From Ruminococcaceae bacterium UBA5450 (lineage in GTDB: Bacteria > Bacillota > Clostridia > Oscillospirales > Acutalibacteraceae): a DNA stretch of 12,791 nucleotides. The notes below the pieces were generated by a model. That model saw only the letters and a list, made by a program, of their open reading frames with translations. It made no database searches and was not told the origin of the DNA. The stretch covers positions 4,290 through 17,080 of the forward strand of contig DIQY01000105.1 of assembly GCA_002424295.1 (NCBI GenBank). Direction: 5' to 3'. Made by a program: the position numbers and the translations under genes. Positions 6,936 to 12,791 of the stretch are shown here, piece by piece. Within the stretch, counting starts at the first letter, position 1. Each line of letters starts with the position of its first letter.

Positions 6936-7313
6936 TCAGCAACAGCCTCCCTTGCAGCAGCAGCCACCATTTCTTTTTGGATTTCCCGAAGATTTCCCCA
7001 GCAGATCAGAAGGAAGACCCAGCCACTTTGTAAATTCTGCATTGGTAGGGTATCTGCCGGTCAGAACAATTTTTCCGTCCAATACAGCAATCGGTAAACC
7101 ATCCGGCCCTTTAGCGTTGATAAAGTCATTAACAACCTTATTGTTTACAAACTCCTTCGGAGCATTGTTGAGGTTAAAGCGTCCAATCGTTATGCCATGC
7201 TTTTTCAACGTTTCAATCACTGTAGAAATACGGAGCAGTTCCGGGTCAACCCCGACACCGCAAAGTCCGGTAGAACAGCACATGGCAGGTTCAAAAATTT
7301 GCATTGTTTTCAT
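6936..7313 (-). CDS. arsD: ArsD, arsenic metallochaperone
   Basis: A 125-residue chaperone that binds As(III) or Sb(III) and hands it to ArsA; in the family it is also a weak repressor. C12, C13 and C18 (AMCCSTGLCGVG) are exactly the three N-terminal cysteines needed for metalloid transfer. The tail is CCCKGGCC at 118-125, corresponding to the extra vicinal cysteine pairs of E. coli ArsD. FEPAMCC and VDPELLRIST match the family. ATG at 7313 has AGGAG about 9 bases upstream. It lies 26 bases after acr3 and one base before arsA, so the three genes are one transcript. Confidence 0.96.
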   Translation of the reverse strand: MKTMQIFEPAMCCSTGLCGVGVDPELLRISTVIETLKKHGITIGRFNLNNAPKEFVNNKVVNDFINAKGPDGLPIAVLDGKIVLTGRYPTNAEFTKWLGLPSDLLGKSSGNPKRNGGCCCKGGCC

Positions 7314-7339
7314 AAAAATACACTCCTTATTAATTTGTT

Positions 7340-8389
7340 TTAATTTTTTGGGAACCAATGTTGTGTTTTATTTGCTATCTTGACTAAAAGAAGCATGACT
7401 GGTACTTCGGTTAAAACGCCTACGGTAGTGGCAAGCGCAGCGGCAGAACTCGTGCCGAAAAGAGAGATTGCCACAGCAACAGATAACTCAAAGAAATTGG
7501 ACGCACCAATCATTCCGGCCGGTGCAGAAATAGAATACGGCAACTTCAAAAGCCAAGCGGCAAAATAAGCAATGAAAAAGATAAAAAACGTCTGAATAAC
7601 CAGTGGCACAGCAATTAATACAATGTGCAGCGGATTACGAATAATCGTTTCTCCTTGAAATGAGAATACCAACACCAGCGTTAGTAATAGCCCGATTGTC
7701 GTTACTCCATCAAATTTTTCAACAAATGTGTTATTAAAATATTCTAAGCCTTTTTTCCTAAGCACCAGTGTCCGGGTTAGTATCCCTCCAACCAGAGGAA
7801 TTACTACAAATAGCACCACCGATAAAAACAATGTGTCCCAAGGCACCTCAACATTGGAAACGCCCAACAGGAATTTTACAATCGGAACAAATGCCACCAA
7901 AATAATTAGGTCATTGGTTGCTACCTGCACCACTGTATAAGCTGGGTTCCCTTTCGTGAGCGTACTCCAAACAAATACCATCGCTGTACAAGGAGCCGCA
8001 CCTAACAATACAGCACCTGCCAGATATTCTGTTGCAAGTTCCGGCGCAATAAACGCTTTAAAGACTACAAAGAAAAAGAAGGAAGCGATTGCATACATCG
8101 TAAATGGCTTAATGAGCCAATTTGCAATCCATGTGACAAATAAACCTTTTGGATTCTTACCGACATCTTTAATGCTCTGAAAATCGACTTTCATCATCAT
8201 AGGGTAAATCATCAGCCAAATAAGGACTGCCATAGGGATAGATACTTTGGCATATTCAAATTTGTTAAGAAATGCTGGAATCATGGGAAAAAATTTTCCG
8301 ATAAAAATCCCTACCGCCATACAAAGAATTACCCACAACGACAAATACTTTTGAAAAAAACCAATCTCTGGTTTTTCTGCAGTTTTCAA
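7340..8389 (-). CDS. acr3: Acr3 arsenite efflux permease
   Basis: Membrane pump of the Acr3 (BART superfamily) type, about 349 residues with ten predicted membrane segments. It extrudes arsenite and, with ArsA, may be ATP-driven. The family hallmark GAAPCTAMVFVWS holds the essential cysteine (C134 by this start), and LTEVPVM near residue 328 holds the conserved glutamate. NPAYTVVQVATNDLI is another Acr3 signature. I prefer the TTG at 8389, because AGGAG at 8400-8404 lies 10 bases upstream. The more upstream ATG at 8410 has no Shine-Dalgarno and lies in the ArsR operator; using it would add seven residues. This is not the unrelated ArsB permease, despite the shared role. Confidence 0.94.
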   Translation of the reverse strand: MKTAEKPEIGFFQKYLSLWVILCMAVGIFIGKFFPMIPAFLNKFEYAKVSIPMAVLIWLMIYPMMMKVDFQSIKDVGKNPKGLFVTWIANWLIKPFTMYAIASFFFFVVFKAFIAPELATEYLAGAVLLGAAPCTAMVFVWSTLTKGNPAYTVVQVATNDLIILVAFVPIVKFLLGVSNVEVPWDTLFLSVVLFVVIPLVGGILTRTLVLRKKGLEYFNNTFVEKFDGVTTIGLLLTLVLVFSFQGETIIRNPLHIVLIAVPLVIQTFFIFFIAYFAAWLLKLPYSISAPAGMIGASNFFELSVAVAISLFGTSSAAALATTVGVLTEVPVMLLLVKIANKTQHWFPKN

Positions 8390-8408
8390 AATAATCACGC
8401 TCCTTATC

Positions 8409-8428
8409 ATATAGAAAATTTTCTATAT
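8409..8428. promoter_or_regulatory. ArsR operator at the acr3 promoter
   Basis: ATATAGAAAATTTTCTATAT is a perfect 20-bp palindrome directly before acr3. Its core ATAGAA-ATTTTCTAT recurs near the arsR promoter. ArsR/SmtB repressors bind such 12-2-12-like palindromes over promoters. It overlaps the candidate -10 at 8426-8431, so binding would block RNA polymerase until As(III) releases ArsR. Confidence 0.8.
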
Positions 8429-8454
8429 TTAAACTGTTTTTTTGTCGGTGTCTA
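8426..8454 (-). promoter_or_regulatory. Candidate acr3-arsD-arsA promoter
   Basis: Minus-strand TAGACA (8449-8454) and TAAATA (8426-8431) are separated by 17 bases. Both deviate from consensus, but spacing and the overlap with the operator fit a repressible promoter. It would give the three efflux genes their own start, separate from arsR. Confidence 0.5.
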
Positions 8455-8479
8455 TCCCATCATGGAACATAGCACCGAC
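8444..8479. repeat. Inverted repeat in the arsR-acr3 gap
   Basis: GTCGGTG (8444-8450) pairs with CACCGAC (8473-8479), extended by CTAT/ATAG after a one-base bulge. On the minus strand it is followed by seven A residues rather than T, so it is not an ordinary terminator for arsR. Its left arm contains the proposed -35 of acr3. It might be a processing or pause hairpin. Confidence 0.5.
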
Positions 8480-8518
8480 AATCGACAACGCTGGCAGCAT
8501 ATCATTTATGCAGCTGCG

Positions 8519-8830
8519 TCACCGCTCTTTTTGATGGCATATACAGTCAGATGTTGAGGAAAATATATTTCCTAACTGTTTATAAAATGCTTGCAAATTA
8601 TCATTGTTAAGTGAATAGTTTACCCATTTTCCCTCTGATCGTGCGTTTACAACACCAGCCTCTATTAACACTTTCATATCATGAGAAAGTGTTGGCTGAG
8701 TAATATGAAATTCCTCTAAAATCCTACAGGCACAAAGCTCCCCACAGGAAAGCATATCAACAATACGCAGTCGCTTTGGGTCTGCAAGGGCTTTTAAAAC
8801 TTTTGTACTTTCAATATATTTTTGTTCCAT
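8519..8830 (-). CDS. arsR: ArsR-family metalloid-responsive repressor
   Basis: A 103-residue winged-helix repressor of the ArsR/SmtB family. ALADPKRLRIVDML begins the family fold. C29, C33 and C35 (SCGELCACRIL) sit at the As(III)-binding site at the start of the DNA-recognition region (E. coli ArsR has ELCVCDLC). ITQPTLSHDMKVL is the recognition helix and WVNYSL the wing. The C-terminus adds a CIC pair at 96-98, a possible extra ligand. ATG at 8830 has GAGG about 7 bases upstream. Its own promoter and an operator lie just upstream, so it should be autoregulated. It is separated from acr3 by about 110 bases and transcribed in the same direction. Confidence 0.95.
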   Translation of the reverse strand: MEQKYIESTKVLKALADPKRLRIVDMLSCGELCACRILEEFHITQPTLSHDMKVLIEAGVVNARSEGKWVNYSLNNDNLQAFYKQLGNIFSSTSDCICHQKER

Positions 8831-8841
8831 TTTATGGCCTC

Positions 8842-8861
8842 ACATAGAATATTTTCTATGT
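8842..8861. promoter_or_regulatory. ArsR operator at the arsR promoter
   Basis: ACATAGAATATTTTCTATGT is a near-palindrome (two central mismatched positions) and matches the acr3 operator core ATAGAA-ATTTTCTAT. It covers the predicted transcription start just after the -10 box at 8865-8870. Confidence 0.75.
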
Positions 8862-8864
8862 ATT

Positions 8865-8893
8865 AGTATATGCATTCATTAGAAAAAAGTCAA
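8865..8893 (-). promoter_or_regulatory. arsR promoter, sigma-A type
   Basis: Minus strand TTGACT (8888-8893), 17-base spacer, TATACT (8865-8870). Both boxes match consensus at five of six positions. Transcription should begin near 8858, within the operator. Confidence 0.8.
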
Positions 8894-9036
8894 TACATTC
8901 TTTGAAATTTTTTAAACTATAACAACATAATAAACTTGTAACGCTCCTGCCTAACAGATTACATCCCCAAAAAGGTTACAGCAAGATCTATACTTACGAC
9001 ACTCATCCAAGTACTTTGGGGCTTTGATTTGGCTAA

Positions 9037-9150
9037 AACATTTTAAGTGAAAGAATTAATACCGTCGATAAGCTTCTGGAATATAAAGTGGGCGGCGACA
9101 GACTGCGGAATATTATTACGCAGTCAGAAATTATTGACAGGACGTTATAA
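9037..9150 (+). pseudogene. Remnant of a second copy of the His-rich toxin-like gene (C-terminus)
   Basis: After an in-frame TAA (9034-9036), the plus strand reads about 34 codons to a TAA at 9148-9150. The peptide ends LLEYKVGGDRLRNIITQ, then SEIIDRTL, and aligns with residues 177-210 of the protein at 3912-4544 without gaps: I count 17 identities in 34, including the shared LEY-VG-DRLR and IDRT blocks. No start codon or ribosome binding site precedes it, and the same frame is interrupted by stops upstream, so it is a decayed tail. The two relatives flank the ars genes. Confidence 0.7.
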
Positions 9151-9283
9151 TAAAACCGATGCAGGCATGTTCTTTTTCATTTGGTGAAAAACTATCCGGA
9201 TTTCAAAGTTCTATTTAACGATTTTCATAAAGCATTTGAATTAATTTTTTATTTTAAGAAATTTTCAATTATGAGTTCGCAAT

Positions 9284-9400
9284 ATGAATGGTTCGCAATT
9301 CATTGATCTCAATAAGAAGAAATCCCACGCAGGAGAAACCTTGGCCGGGACTATAGGCGTACTGCTTGTGCGGTTATTTGGATGCCCATATCCATATTGA
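9284..9400 (+). CDS. Possible 38-residue small protein, doubtful
   Basis: ATG at 9284 opens 38 codons to TGA at 9398-9400. The peptide has a basic middle (DLNKKKSHAGE), a hydrophobic stretch (TLAGTIGVLLVRLFG) and ends CPYPY. The codons look ordinary for a real gene, but there is no Shine-Dalgarno and no known family. It ends ten bases before the stop of the convergent PLD-like gene. It may be a tail of a decayed gene rather than a true small protein. Confidence 0.25.
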   Translation: MNGSQFIDLNKKKSHAGETLAGTIGVLLVRLFGCPYPY

Positions 9401-9409
9401 ACAGTATGC

Positions 9410-9892
9410 CTAAAATGGGTGGAAATCACCGGTCTTGTTCCACATGAGATTAAACTGTTTGATAAATTCCGACGCCATTTTTTCATCCTGGATGTTCATA
9501 AAGAACTCGTCGTTTTTTCTCTGCGATGCTTTGGTAAAATTTGCGCTGGCAACGGTTACAACTTTTTGATCCGCGATGGTGATTTTTAGATGCATGAATC
9601 CTGGGTGAGAATTCTTTTTGATAGGAATTCCCGCCCTTTTTAATTTTCTGAGAATGAAAAATTGGACAGGTGTTAAAGACATGATTTTGTCAGTTATGAT
9701 CCTGATTGCGACATTCTGATCTTTAGCCTCCAAAATGGCCTTGAGAATATTTCTATCCGTAAAATTGAATATGGCAATATCGAGTGATTCTTTCGTTTTA
9801 TTGATGATGTCGATCAGTTTCCCATCGGATTTTTCACCGTATCTCGGGAAACATAAGCTAATGTCGATATTTTCTCCACGATTGTCTTCCAT
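9410..9892 (-). CDS. Single-HKD phospholipase D-like protein (Nuc-like)
   Basis: 160 residues with one HKD catalytic motif: H101, K103 and D108 in MHLKITIADQ, followed by ASANFT (116-118 supply the S and N of the usual GSxN) and E129. One motif per chain means that an active site needs a dimer, as in Nuc endonuclease and mitoPLD/Zucchini. Such proteins are DNA or RNA phosphodiesterases more often than lipases, so nuclease activity is the likelier role. There is no signal peptide or membrane segment, so it should be cytosolic. ATG at 9892 has AGGAG about 8 bases upstream. It follows the DUF421 remnant by 27 bases and is probably on the same transcript as the oxidoreductase. The N-terminal portion, FNFTDRNILKAILEA, also matches the family. 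Confidence 0.88.
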   Translation of the reverse strand: MEDNRGENIDISLCFPRYGEKSDGKLIDIINKTKESLDIAIFNFTDRNILKAILEAKDQNVAIRIITDKIMSLTPVQFFILRKLKRAGIPIKKNSHPGFMHLKITIADQKVVTVASANFTKASQRKNDEFFMNIQDEKMASEFIKQFNLMWNKTGDFHPF

Positions 9893-9919
9893 GATACATC
9901 TCCTAAATGGATTCCAGAT

Positions 9920-10162
9920 CTACTGAAAGACATTCAGATCATACGAATCATCGTTTTTCCAGTCGATATGAAGAACCTTCTTGAAATCATAGTTTGCGAG
10001 TAGAACATTCTCAACGTTAATGCCGTTCTTACGAAGCATGCTAATCAACCACTGGTTATCAGCATGCTTCTGCGCAGGTGAATTCATCGTTTTCGGGGTA
10101 ACTGGCTGTTTGGATGTCTTTTTCAAAACCAGCAGATAGAATGTTTTTCCGCTGACTTTTAA
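9920..10162 (-). pseudogene. C-terminal remnant of a DUF421/YetF-family protein
   Basis: An open frame of 80 codons on the minus strand, starting right after the oxidoreductase stop and its adjacent TGA (10163-10165). It reads VSGKTFYLLVLKKTSKQPVT then PKTMN, which resembles the E-NG-SV..KS-KQPVTP-DLN part of DUF421 proteins, and continues NQWLISMLRKNGINVENVLL, resembling their final helix-strand unit. The linking segment (about 25 residues in the family) is missing, as is the entire N-terminal membrane region. The only start is a TTG at 10126 with no good Shine-Dalgarno. I read it as a deleted gene; a translated 68-residue product cannot be excluded. The family match is from memory. Confidence 0.6.
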
Positions 10163-10165
10163 TCA

Positions 10166-11710
10166 CTATCTGCCCTTGACTGTCACAAGATCGGAGAACG
10201 TTCCCTGATACAAAACCTGAAGTGAGTCTTTTGGAGGCCCTTCGAGAAGCTTGCCGCTGGATGCGGAAAATCTTCCCCCGTGAGCCGGGCAGTCCCAAGT
10301 CTTCTCCGCAACGTTGAAATTAAGCTCCGTGGTCATGTGGGTACAGGAAATATCAAGGATTGTTGCATGATCATCAAAGTCGCGGTAAATACCCGCTTTT
10401 TGCCCTTTGAAATTGATAACCCGTCCCTCCCCCTGTTTCAGGTTTTGTATGCCCTCTGTTTTTTCAAATTTGGATTTAATCAATTCTCCGACTGAACCGA
10501 AAACTTCCGAGACGGTTTTGCCCATTGAGCTCGAATAATCCCCGCGTTTTCTGGAATACAGTTCCTCATATCGGCAGTTTCCGTTTAGGATAAGCTCCGA
10601 AATCATATTCCCCGCAAGAGTGCCGCTTGAAAGTCCCCACTTCTTAAATCCGGCAGCTACATAAATATTGGAATCGTCCGAAAGCCTGCCGATATAGGGA
10701 ATCTGATCCGGGGTATCGTAATCCTGCGCCGACCATTTAGCCAGCAATTCGTTGACACCCGCCAATCGTTCCGCATATTGAAGCAGATTCTCGTAATGCA
10801 GCTCCATATTATCTTCACCACGCGCGGTCGCGTGGTTTTCACCGACGACGATCAGAACTCGCCTGCCGTCCTCAACATGGGTGCGAATCGAGCGGGTCGG
10901 CTCGCCGGAACTGATATAGCTTCCGTCCGGCCAATCTTTTTGTGCTTTTACGGCGATTCCATATGCCCTCTTGGCATAAAGACGTGTAAAAAATAGATTG
11001 GGCCCATCATAAATGGGATATTGAGTCGCCATCACAAGATGTTTGGCTTTGATCACAATATTGTTTTCACAATAAACTTTTTTAACGTCTCCGTGCTCCA
11101 CCTTGACGGCCTTAGTGTCGCAATAGATTTTAGCACCCTTTAATACGGCTTCTTTGGCAAGGGCCTCCGCGTAACGGACGGGATGGAAAACAGCTTGATG
11201 CTTAAATCCGAGCATTCCGAAGTTATCAGGCGGAAATTCCGGCTTTTCGATATACTCCGAATCGATTTCAAGCTCTTTGGCAACTTCATATTCATGCCGA
11301 ACCGCATTCCGGTCGTCTTCGGAGGAAGCAAATATATAGGCCGTGTTTTCGGCAAGCTGACAATCAATTTTACCCTGTTTCACCCGTTCTTTTACGAAGT
11401 CCAGCGCACCAGCCTGCGATTCGGCATAGAGTTTCGCAAAATTCATTCCATGCTTGTCCGCAATTTTACTGTAGATAATGTTATGCTGAATAGTGATTTT
11501 CCCAGTCGTGTTGCCCGTAGTGCCATCGCACAGTTCACCGGCCTCTATAAGAACTGGCTTTACCCCTTTCAGCGCAAGGCGGTAGGCGCAGGTAATTCCC
11601 GTAATTCCGCCGCCAATAATCAAAATATCAGTTTCAAGGCTTTTATCGAGCCGTGGGTAGTGTGCCTTCTGGGCAGTTTTATTCCAATAAGATACCGTAT
11701 CTCCACTCAT
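10166..11710 (-). CDS. FAD-dependent oxidoreductase with C-terminal Rieske domain (YhfW-like)
   Basis: 514 residues. The N-terminal part is a glycine/D-amino-acid-oxidase (DAO) fold: IIGGGITGITCAYRLA at 31-46 is the FAD-binding loop and E56 ends strand 2. The C-terminal part is a Rieske [2Fe-2S] domain with the ligands C456, H458, C474 and H477 (CTHM and CPAHGGRF). This DAO-Rieske fusion is typical of B. subtilis YhfW-like proteins, whose substrate is not known; it may oxidise an amine or amino acid and pass electrons through the iron-sulfur cluster. ATG at 11710 has AGGAG about 9 bases upstream. No signal peptide, so cytosolic. It leads a transcript containing the DUF421 remnant and the PLD-like gene. 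Confidence 0.93.
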   Translation of the reverse strand: MSGDTVSYWNKTAQKAHYPRLDKSLETDILIIGGGITGITCAYRLALKGVKPVLIEAGELCDGTTGNTTGKITIQHNIIYSKIADKHGMNFAKLYAESQAGALDFVKERVKQGKIDCQLAENTAYIFASSEDDRNAVRHEYEVAKELEIDSEYIEKPEFPPDNFGMLGFKHQAVFHPVRYAEALAKEAVLKGAKIYCDTKAVKVEHGDVKKVYCENNIVIKAKHLVMATQYPIYDGPNLFFTRLYAKRAYGIAVKAQKDWPDGSYISSGEPTRSIRTHVEDGRRVLIVVGENHATARGEDNMELHYENLLQYAERLAGVNELLAKWSAQDYDTPDQIPYIGRLSDDSNIYVAAGFKKWGLSSGTLAGNMISELILNGNCRYEELYSRKRGDYSSSMGKTVSEVFGSVGELIKSKFEKTEGIQNLKQGEGRVINFKGQKAGIYRDFDDHATILDISCTHMTTELNFNVAEKTWDCPAHGGRFSASSGKLLEGPPKDSLQVLYQGTFSDLVTVKGR

Positions 11711-11737
11711 TTTTTCACGCTCCTTCTAATCATACTT

Positions 11738-11767
11738 ATTATGCTCTGCACTGTAAGAAAAATGTAA
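11738..11767 (-). promoter_or_regulatory. Candidate promoter of the FAD/Rieske gene
   Basis: Minus strand TTACAT (11762-11767) and CATAAT (11738-11743) are 18 bases apart, about 28 bases before the ATG. Match is moderate. An overlapping alternative is TTACAG with TATGAT, so the exact boxes are uncertain. Confidence 0.4.
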
Positions 11768-11949
11768 GGCAATGCCTGAAGAATCATATCCTAGATAAAA
11801 ATTCTTACGGGATACTAAAAATATAACTTAATCAAGAAAAGCATTAGAATAAAGGAATCATTCCGCTGATCGTATATTCTGAAAAGCCAAACTAGTTAAT
11901 TGATGTAGGACCCAAAAGAATATCTTTAAACAGAACATTTGAGATTATC

Positions 11950-11963
11950 AAGCCCCGGGGCTT
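11950..11963. repeat. 14-bp GC-rich palindrome upstream of the amidase gene
   Basis: AAGCCCCGGGGCTT is its own complement, in otherwise AT-rich DNA, and is followed by TTGGGGAA. It could be a protein-binding site; as an RNA hairpin it would have a 5-bp stem with a CCGG loop. Confidence 0.4.
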
Positions 11964-12018
11964 TTGGGGAACGGACCGAATAAAATTTCATAGTATAAGG
12001 AAAAAGAGAGTGAAGTGA

Positions 12019-12534
12019 ATGAGAGGCATGACAAACTATGACCGTGCATCCGCTGTAAAATATGCTCACAAGTGGGCATTTGAAAGGAACCCTCGCTTTT
12101 ACAACTATGATGAAATTGGAGGAGATTGTACGAATTTTGCTTCCCAATGCCTATTGGCGGGGAGCAACGTTATGAACTATACACCGACTTCTGGCTGGTA
12201 TTATATTAATGCAAATCAAAAGTCTCCAGCGTGGACCGGCGTTGAGTATTTTTACAATTTTCTGACACGCCGTACGAACACTGTTGGTCCCAAAGCCGTG
12301 GAATGCGAAATTCATGAACTGCAGCCGGGTGACATTGTACAGTTATCCTTTCAAGGTTACAAATTTGAGCATAGTCCCGTTGTTGTTGCCGTATCAGAGC
12401 CGTTTGATCCGGCTCACATCTTGATAGCTGCGCACAGCTACGACACAGACTATCGCCCGGTATCCACTTATAAATATGTTATGATTCGGTTTCTTCACAT
12501 TGAAGGTGTCATAAGTAACAATATTATTTTATGA
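12019..12534 (+). CDS. Amidase_6-type putative cysteine amidase
   Basis: 171 residues matching the putative amidase domain (Pfam Amidase_6; NlpC/P60-like papain fold). YDRASAVKYAHKWAFERNP opens the domain, GGDCTNFASQCLLAG holds the likely nucleophile C37, GWYY and SPAWTGV follow, LQPGDIVQL is the central strand, and FEHSPVVV holds the likely catalytic H118. Members are thought to cut amide bonds, possibly in peptidoglycan or related substrates. There is no signal peptide and no membrane segment, so it either acts in the cytosol or forespore or leaves by another route. ATG at 12019 has only a weak GAGAG site 8 bases upstream; ATG at 12028 is worse placed. A strong terminator lies at 12645-12691. 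Confidence 0.88.
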   Translation: MRGMTNYDRASAVKYAHKWAFERNPRFYNYDEIGGDCTNFASQCLLAGSNVMNYTPTSGWYYINANQKSPAWTGVEYFYNFLTRRTNTVGPKAVECEIHELQPGDIVQLSFQGYKFEHSPVVVAVSEPFDPAHILIAAHSYDTDYRPVSTYKYVMIRFLHIEGVISNNIIL

Positions 12535-12644
12535 TGACTACATTTTTCAAAAGCCATGTAAAGATTGCTGCTTGACTGTCTTGAGCCAATTGATACCACT
12601 AGGTTTTCAAAAAATGCTGTAAAACTACCCACATCAATTTTTTT

Positions 12645-12691
12645 AATAATGAAAGGATTCAAACCATAATGGTTCAAATCCTTTCATTATT
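12645..12691 (+). terminator. Bidirectional intrinsic terminator
   Basis: AATAATGAAAGGATT (12645-12659) pairs with AATCCTTTCATTATT-type sequence (12677-12691), then a 2x2 internal mismatch and 5 more pairs close a 3-base loop. TTTTGCTTTTT follows on the plus strand, and an A/T-rich run (TTTTTTTAAT) precedes it, so it can end both the amidase gene and the convergent partial gene at the right edge. Confidence 0.85.
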
Positions 12692-12722
12692 TTGCTTTTT
12701 ACGATATATTCAATTGGGGACA

Positions 12723-12791
12723 TTAAAATGACTCGGCCAGCTTTATCTCAAAAGAATCACGCAATGTGTTGATCTTTACCGTTTTATTTAA
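12723..12791 (-). CDS. C-terminal end of an unidentified gene, cut by the window edge
   Basis: Twenty-two codons and a TAA at 12723-12725 are open to the right edge. The peptide reads KTVKINTLRDSFEIKLAE, then SF. Protein-like codon choice and the bidirectional terminator 30 bases beyond its stop support a real, convergent gene. Too little is visible to name it. Confidence 0.4.
   Translation of the reverse strand, partial: LNKTVKINTLRDSFEIKLAESF

Larger units (their letters stand above)
8831..9409. other. Intergenic stretch with decayed genes upstream of arsR
   Basis: About 580 bases with no intact gene of recognised type. It holds the arsR operator and promoter (8842-8893), a decayed frame from 8923 interrupted by TGA at 9025-9027 and TAA at 9034-9036, then the homologous tail at 9037-9150. 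Beyond that are two short open frames, 9154-9306 (50 codons, VKNYPDFKVLFNDFHKAFE in the middle) and 9284-9400 (38 codons), which look like further debris. GTTCGCAAT is directly repeated at 9275-9283 and 9291-9299. Confidence 0.55.
11711..12018. other. Divergent intergenic region between oxidoreductase and amidase
   Basis: About 300 bases separating divergently transcribed genes. The left end carries the oxidoreductase promoter. AAGCCCCGGGGCTT at 11950-11963 is a perfect 14-bp palindrome, possibly an operator or weak hairpin. TAGTAT at about 11991-11996 could be a -10 for the amidase gene but has no good -35. Between 11770 and 11940 I see nothing recognisable. Confidence 0.5.

Noticed and set aside
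8444..8479. Terminator for arsR
   Set aside because: The hairpin is followed by A residues, not T, on the arsR strand, so it is listed only as an inverted repeat.
10059..10298. 79-codon minus frame overlapping the oxidoreductase end and the DUF421 remnant
   Set aside because: Frame-shifted reading of two better-supported frames, with no family-like sequence.
11940..12000. Sporulation (sigma F/G) promoter, from CATAGTA near 11990
   Set aside because: The matching -35 element is not at the required distance, so the resemblance is likely chance.
1..12791. CRISPR array, tRNA or rRNA genes
   Set aside because: No regularly spaced direct repeats, and no tRNA- or rRNA-like sequence was recognised on either strand by eye.

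Overview
The window looks like a chromosomal segment of an anaerobic Firmicute of the class Clostridia, perhaps Oscillospiraceae-like. This is inferred from strong AGGAG-type ribosome binding sites, moderate GC, a Trk system with split RCK subunits, an Acr3-ArsD-ArsA arsenic operon, a YhfW-like FAD/Rieske oxidoreductase and a Clostridia-type amidase_6 protein. No rRNA, tRNA or CRISPR array was seen.

Layout. (1) 24-3465, minus strand: a compact potassium-uptake operon. It reads trkA-like RCK subunit 1, trkA-like RCK subunit 2, an unlisted 34-residue single-pass membrane peptide (2044-2148), trkH, then a secreted, membrane-anchored OB-fold-like protein. Genes overlap or nearly abut throughout. 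(2) 3466-4700: an AT-rich stretch with a hairpin, then a plus-strand His-rich gene of polymorphic-toxin-tip character with no convincing start, ending in a strong terminator. (3) 4700-5198: gene-poor DNA with a 47-bp near-perfect palindrome whose right side resembles an IS3/IS150-group terminal repeat and which also forms the terminator of the ars operon. (4) 5198-8900, minus strand: arsR, acr3, arsD, arsA with two matching ArsR-type palindromes, one at each promoter. (5) 8900-9410: decayed DNA, including the last 34 codons of a second copy of the toxin-like gene family. The ars cassette is therefore bracketed by two relatives of one gene. (6) 9410-11710, minus strand: FAD/Rieske oxidoreductase, a DUF421 (YetF) C-terminal remnant, and a single-HKD phospholipase D-like protein. 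(7) 12019-12791: a plus-strand cytosolic amidase_6-type cysteine hydrolase, a bidirectional terminator, and the last codons of a convergent gene cut by the window edge.

How the genes work together. The trk genes should form one potassium channel/transporter: TrkH is the pore and the two RCK proteins form the cytosolic gating ring. The 34-residue peptide and the OB-fold protein are candidate accessory subunits. In the ars operon, ArsR senses As(III)/Sb(III), Acr3 exports arsenite, ArsD delivers the metalloid, and ArsA is the two-lobed ATPase; no arsenate reductase is present here. The middle of the window (3700-5200 and 8900-9400) looks like an accessory insertion site where fragments of toxin-like genes and IS-like ends remain around the imported ars genes.
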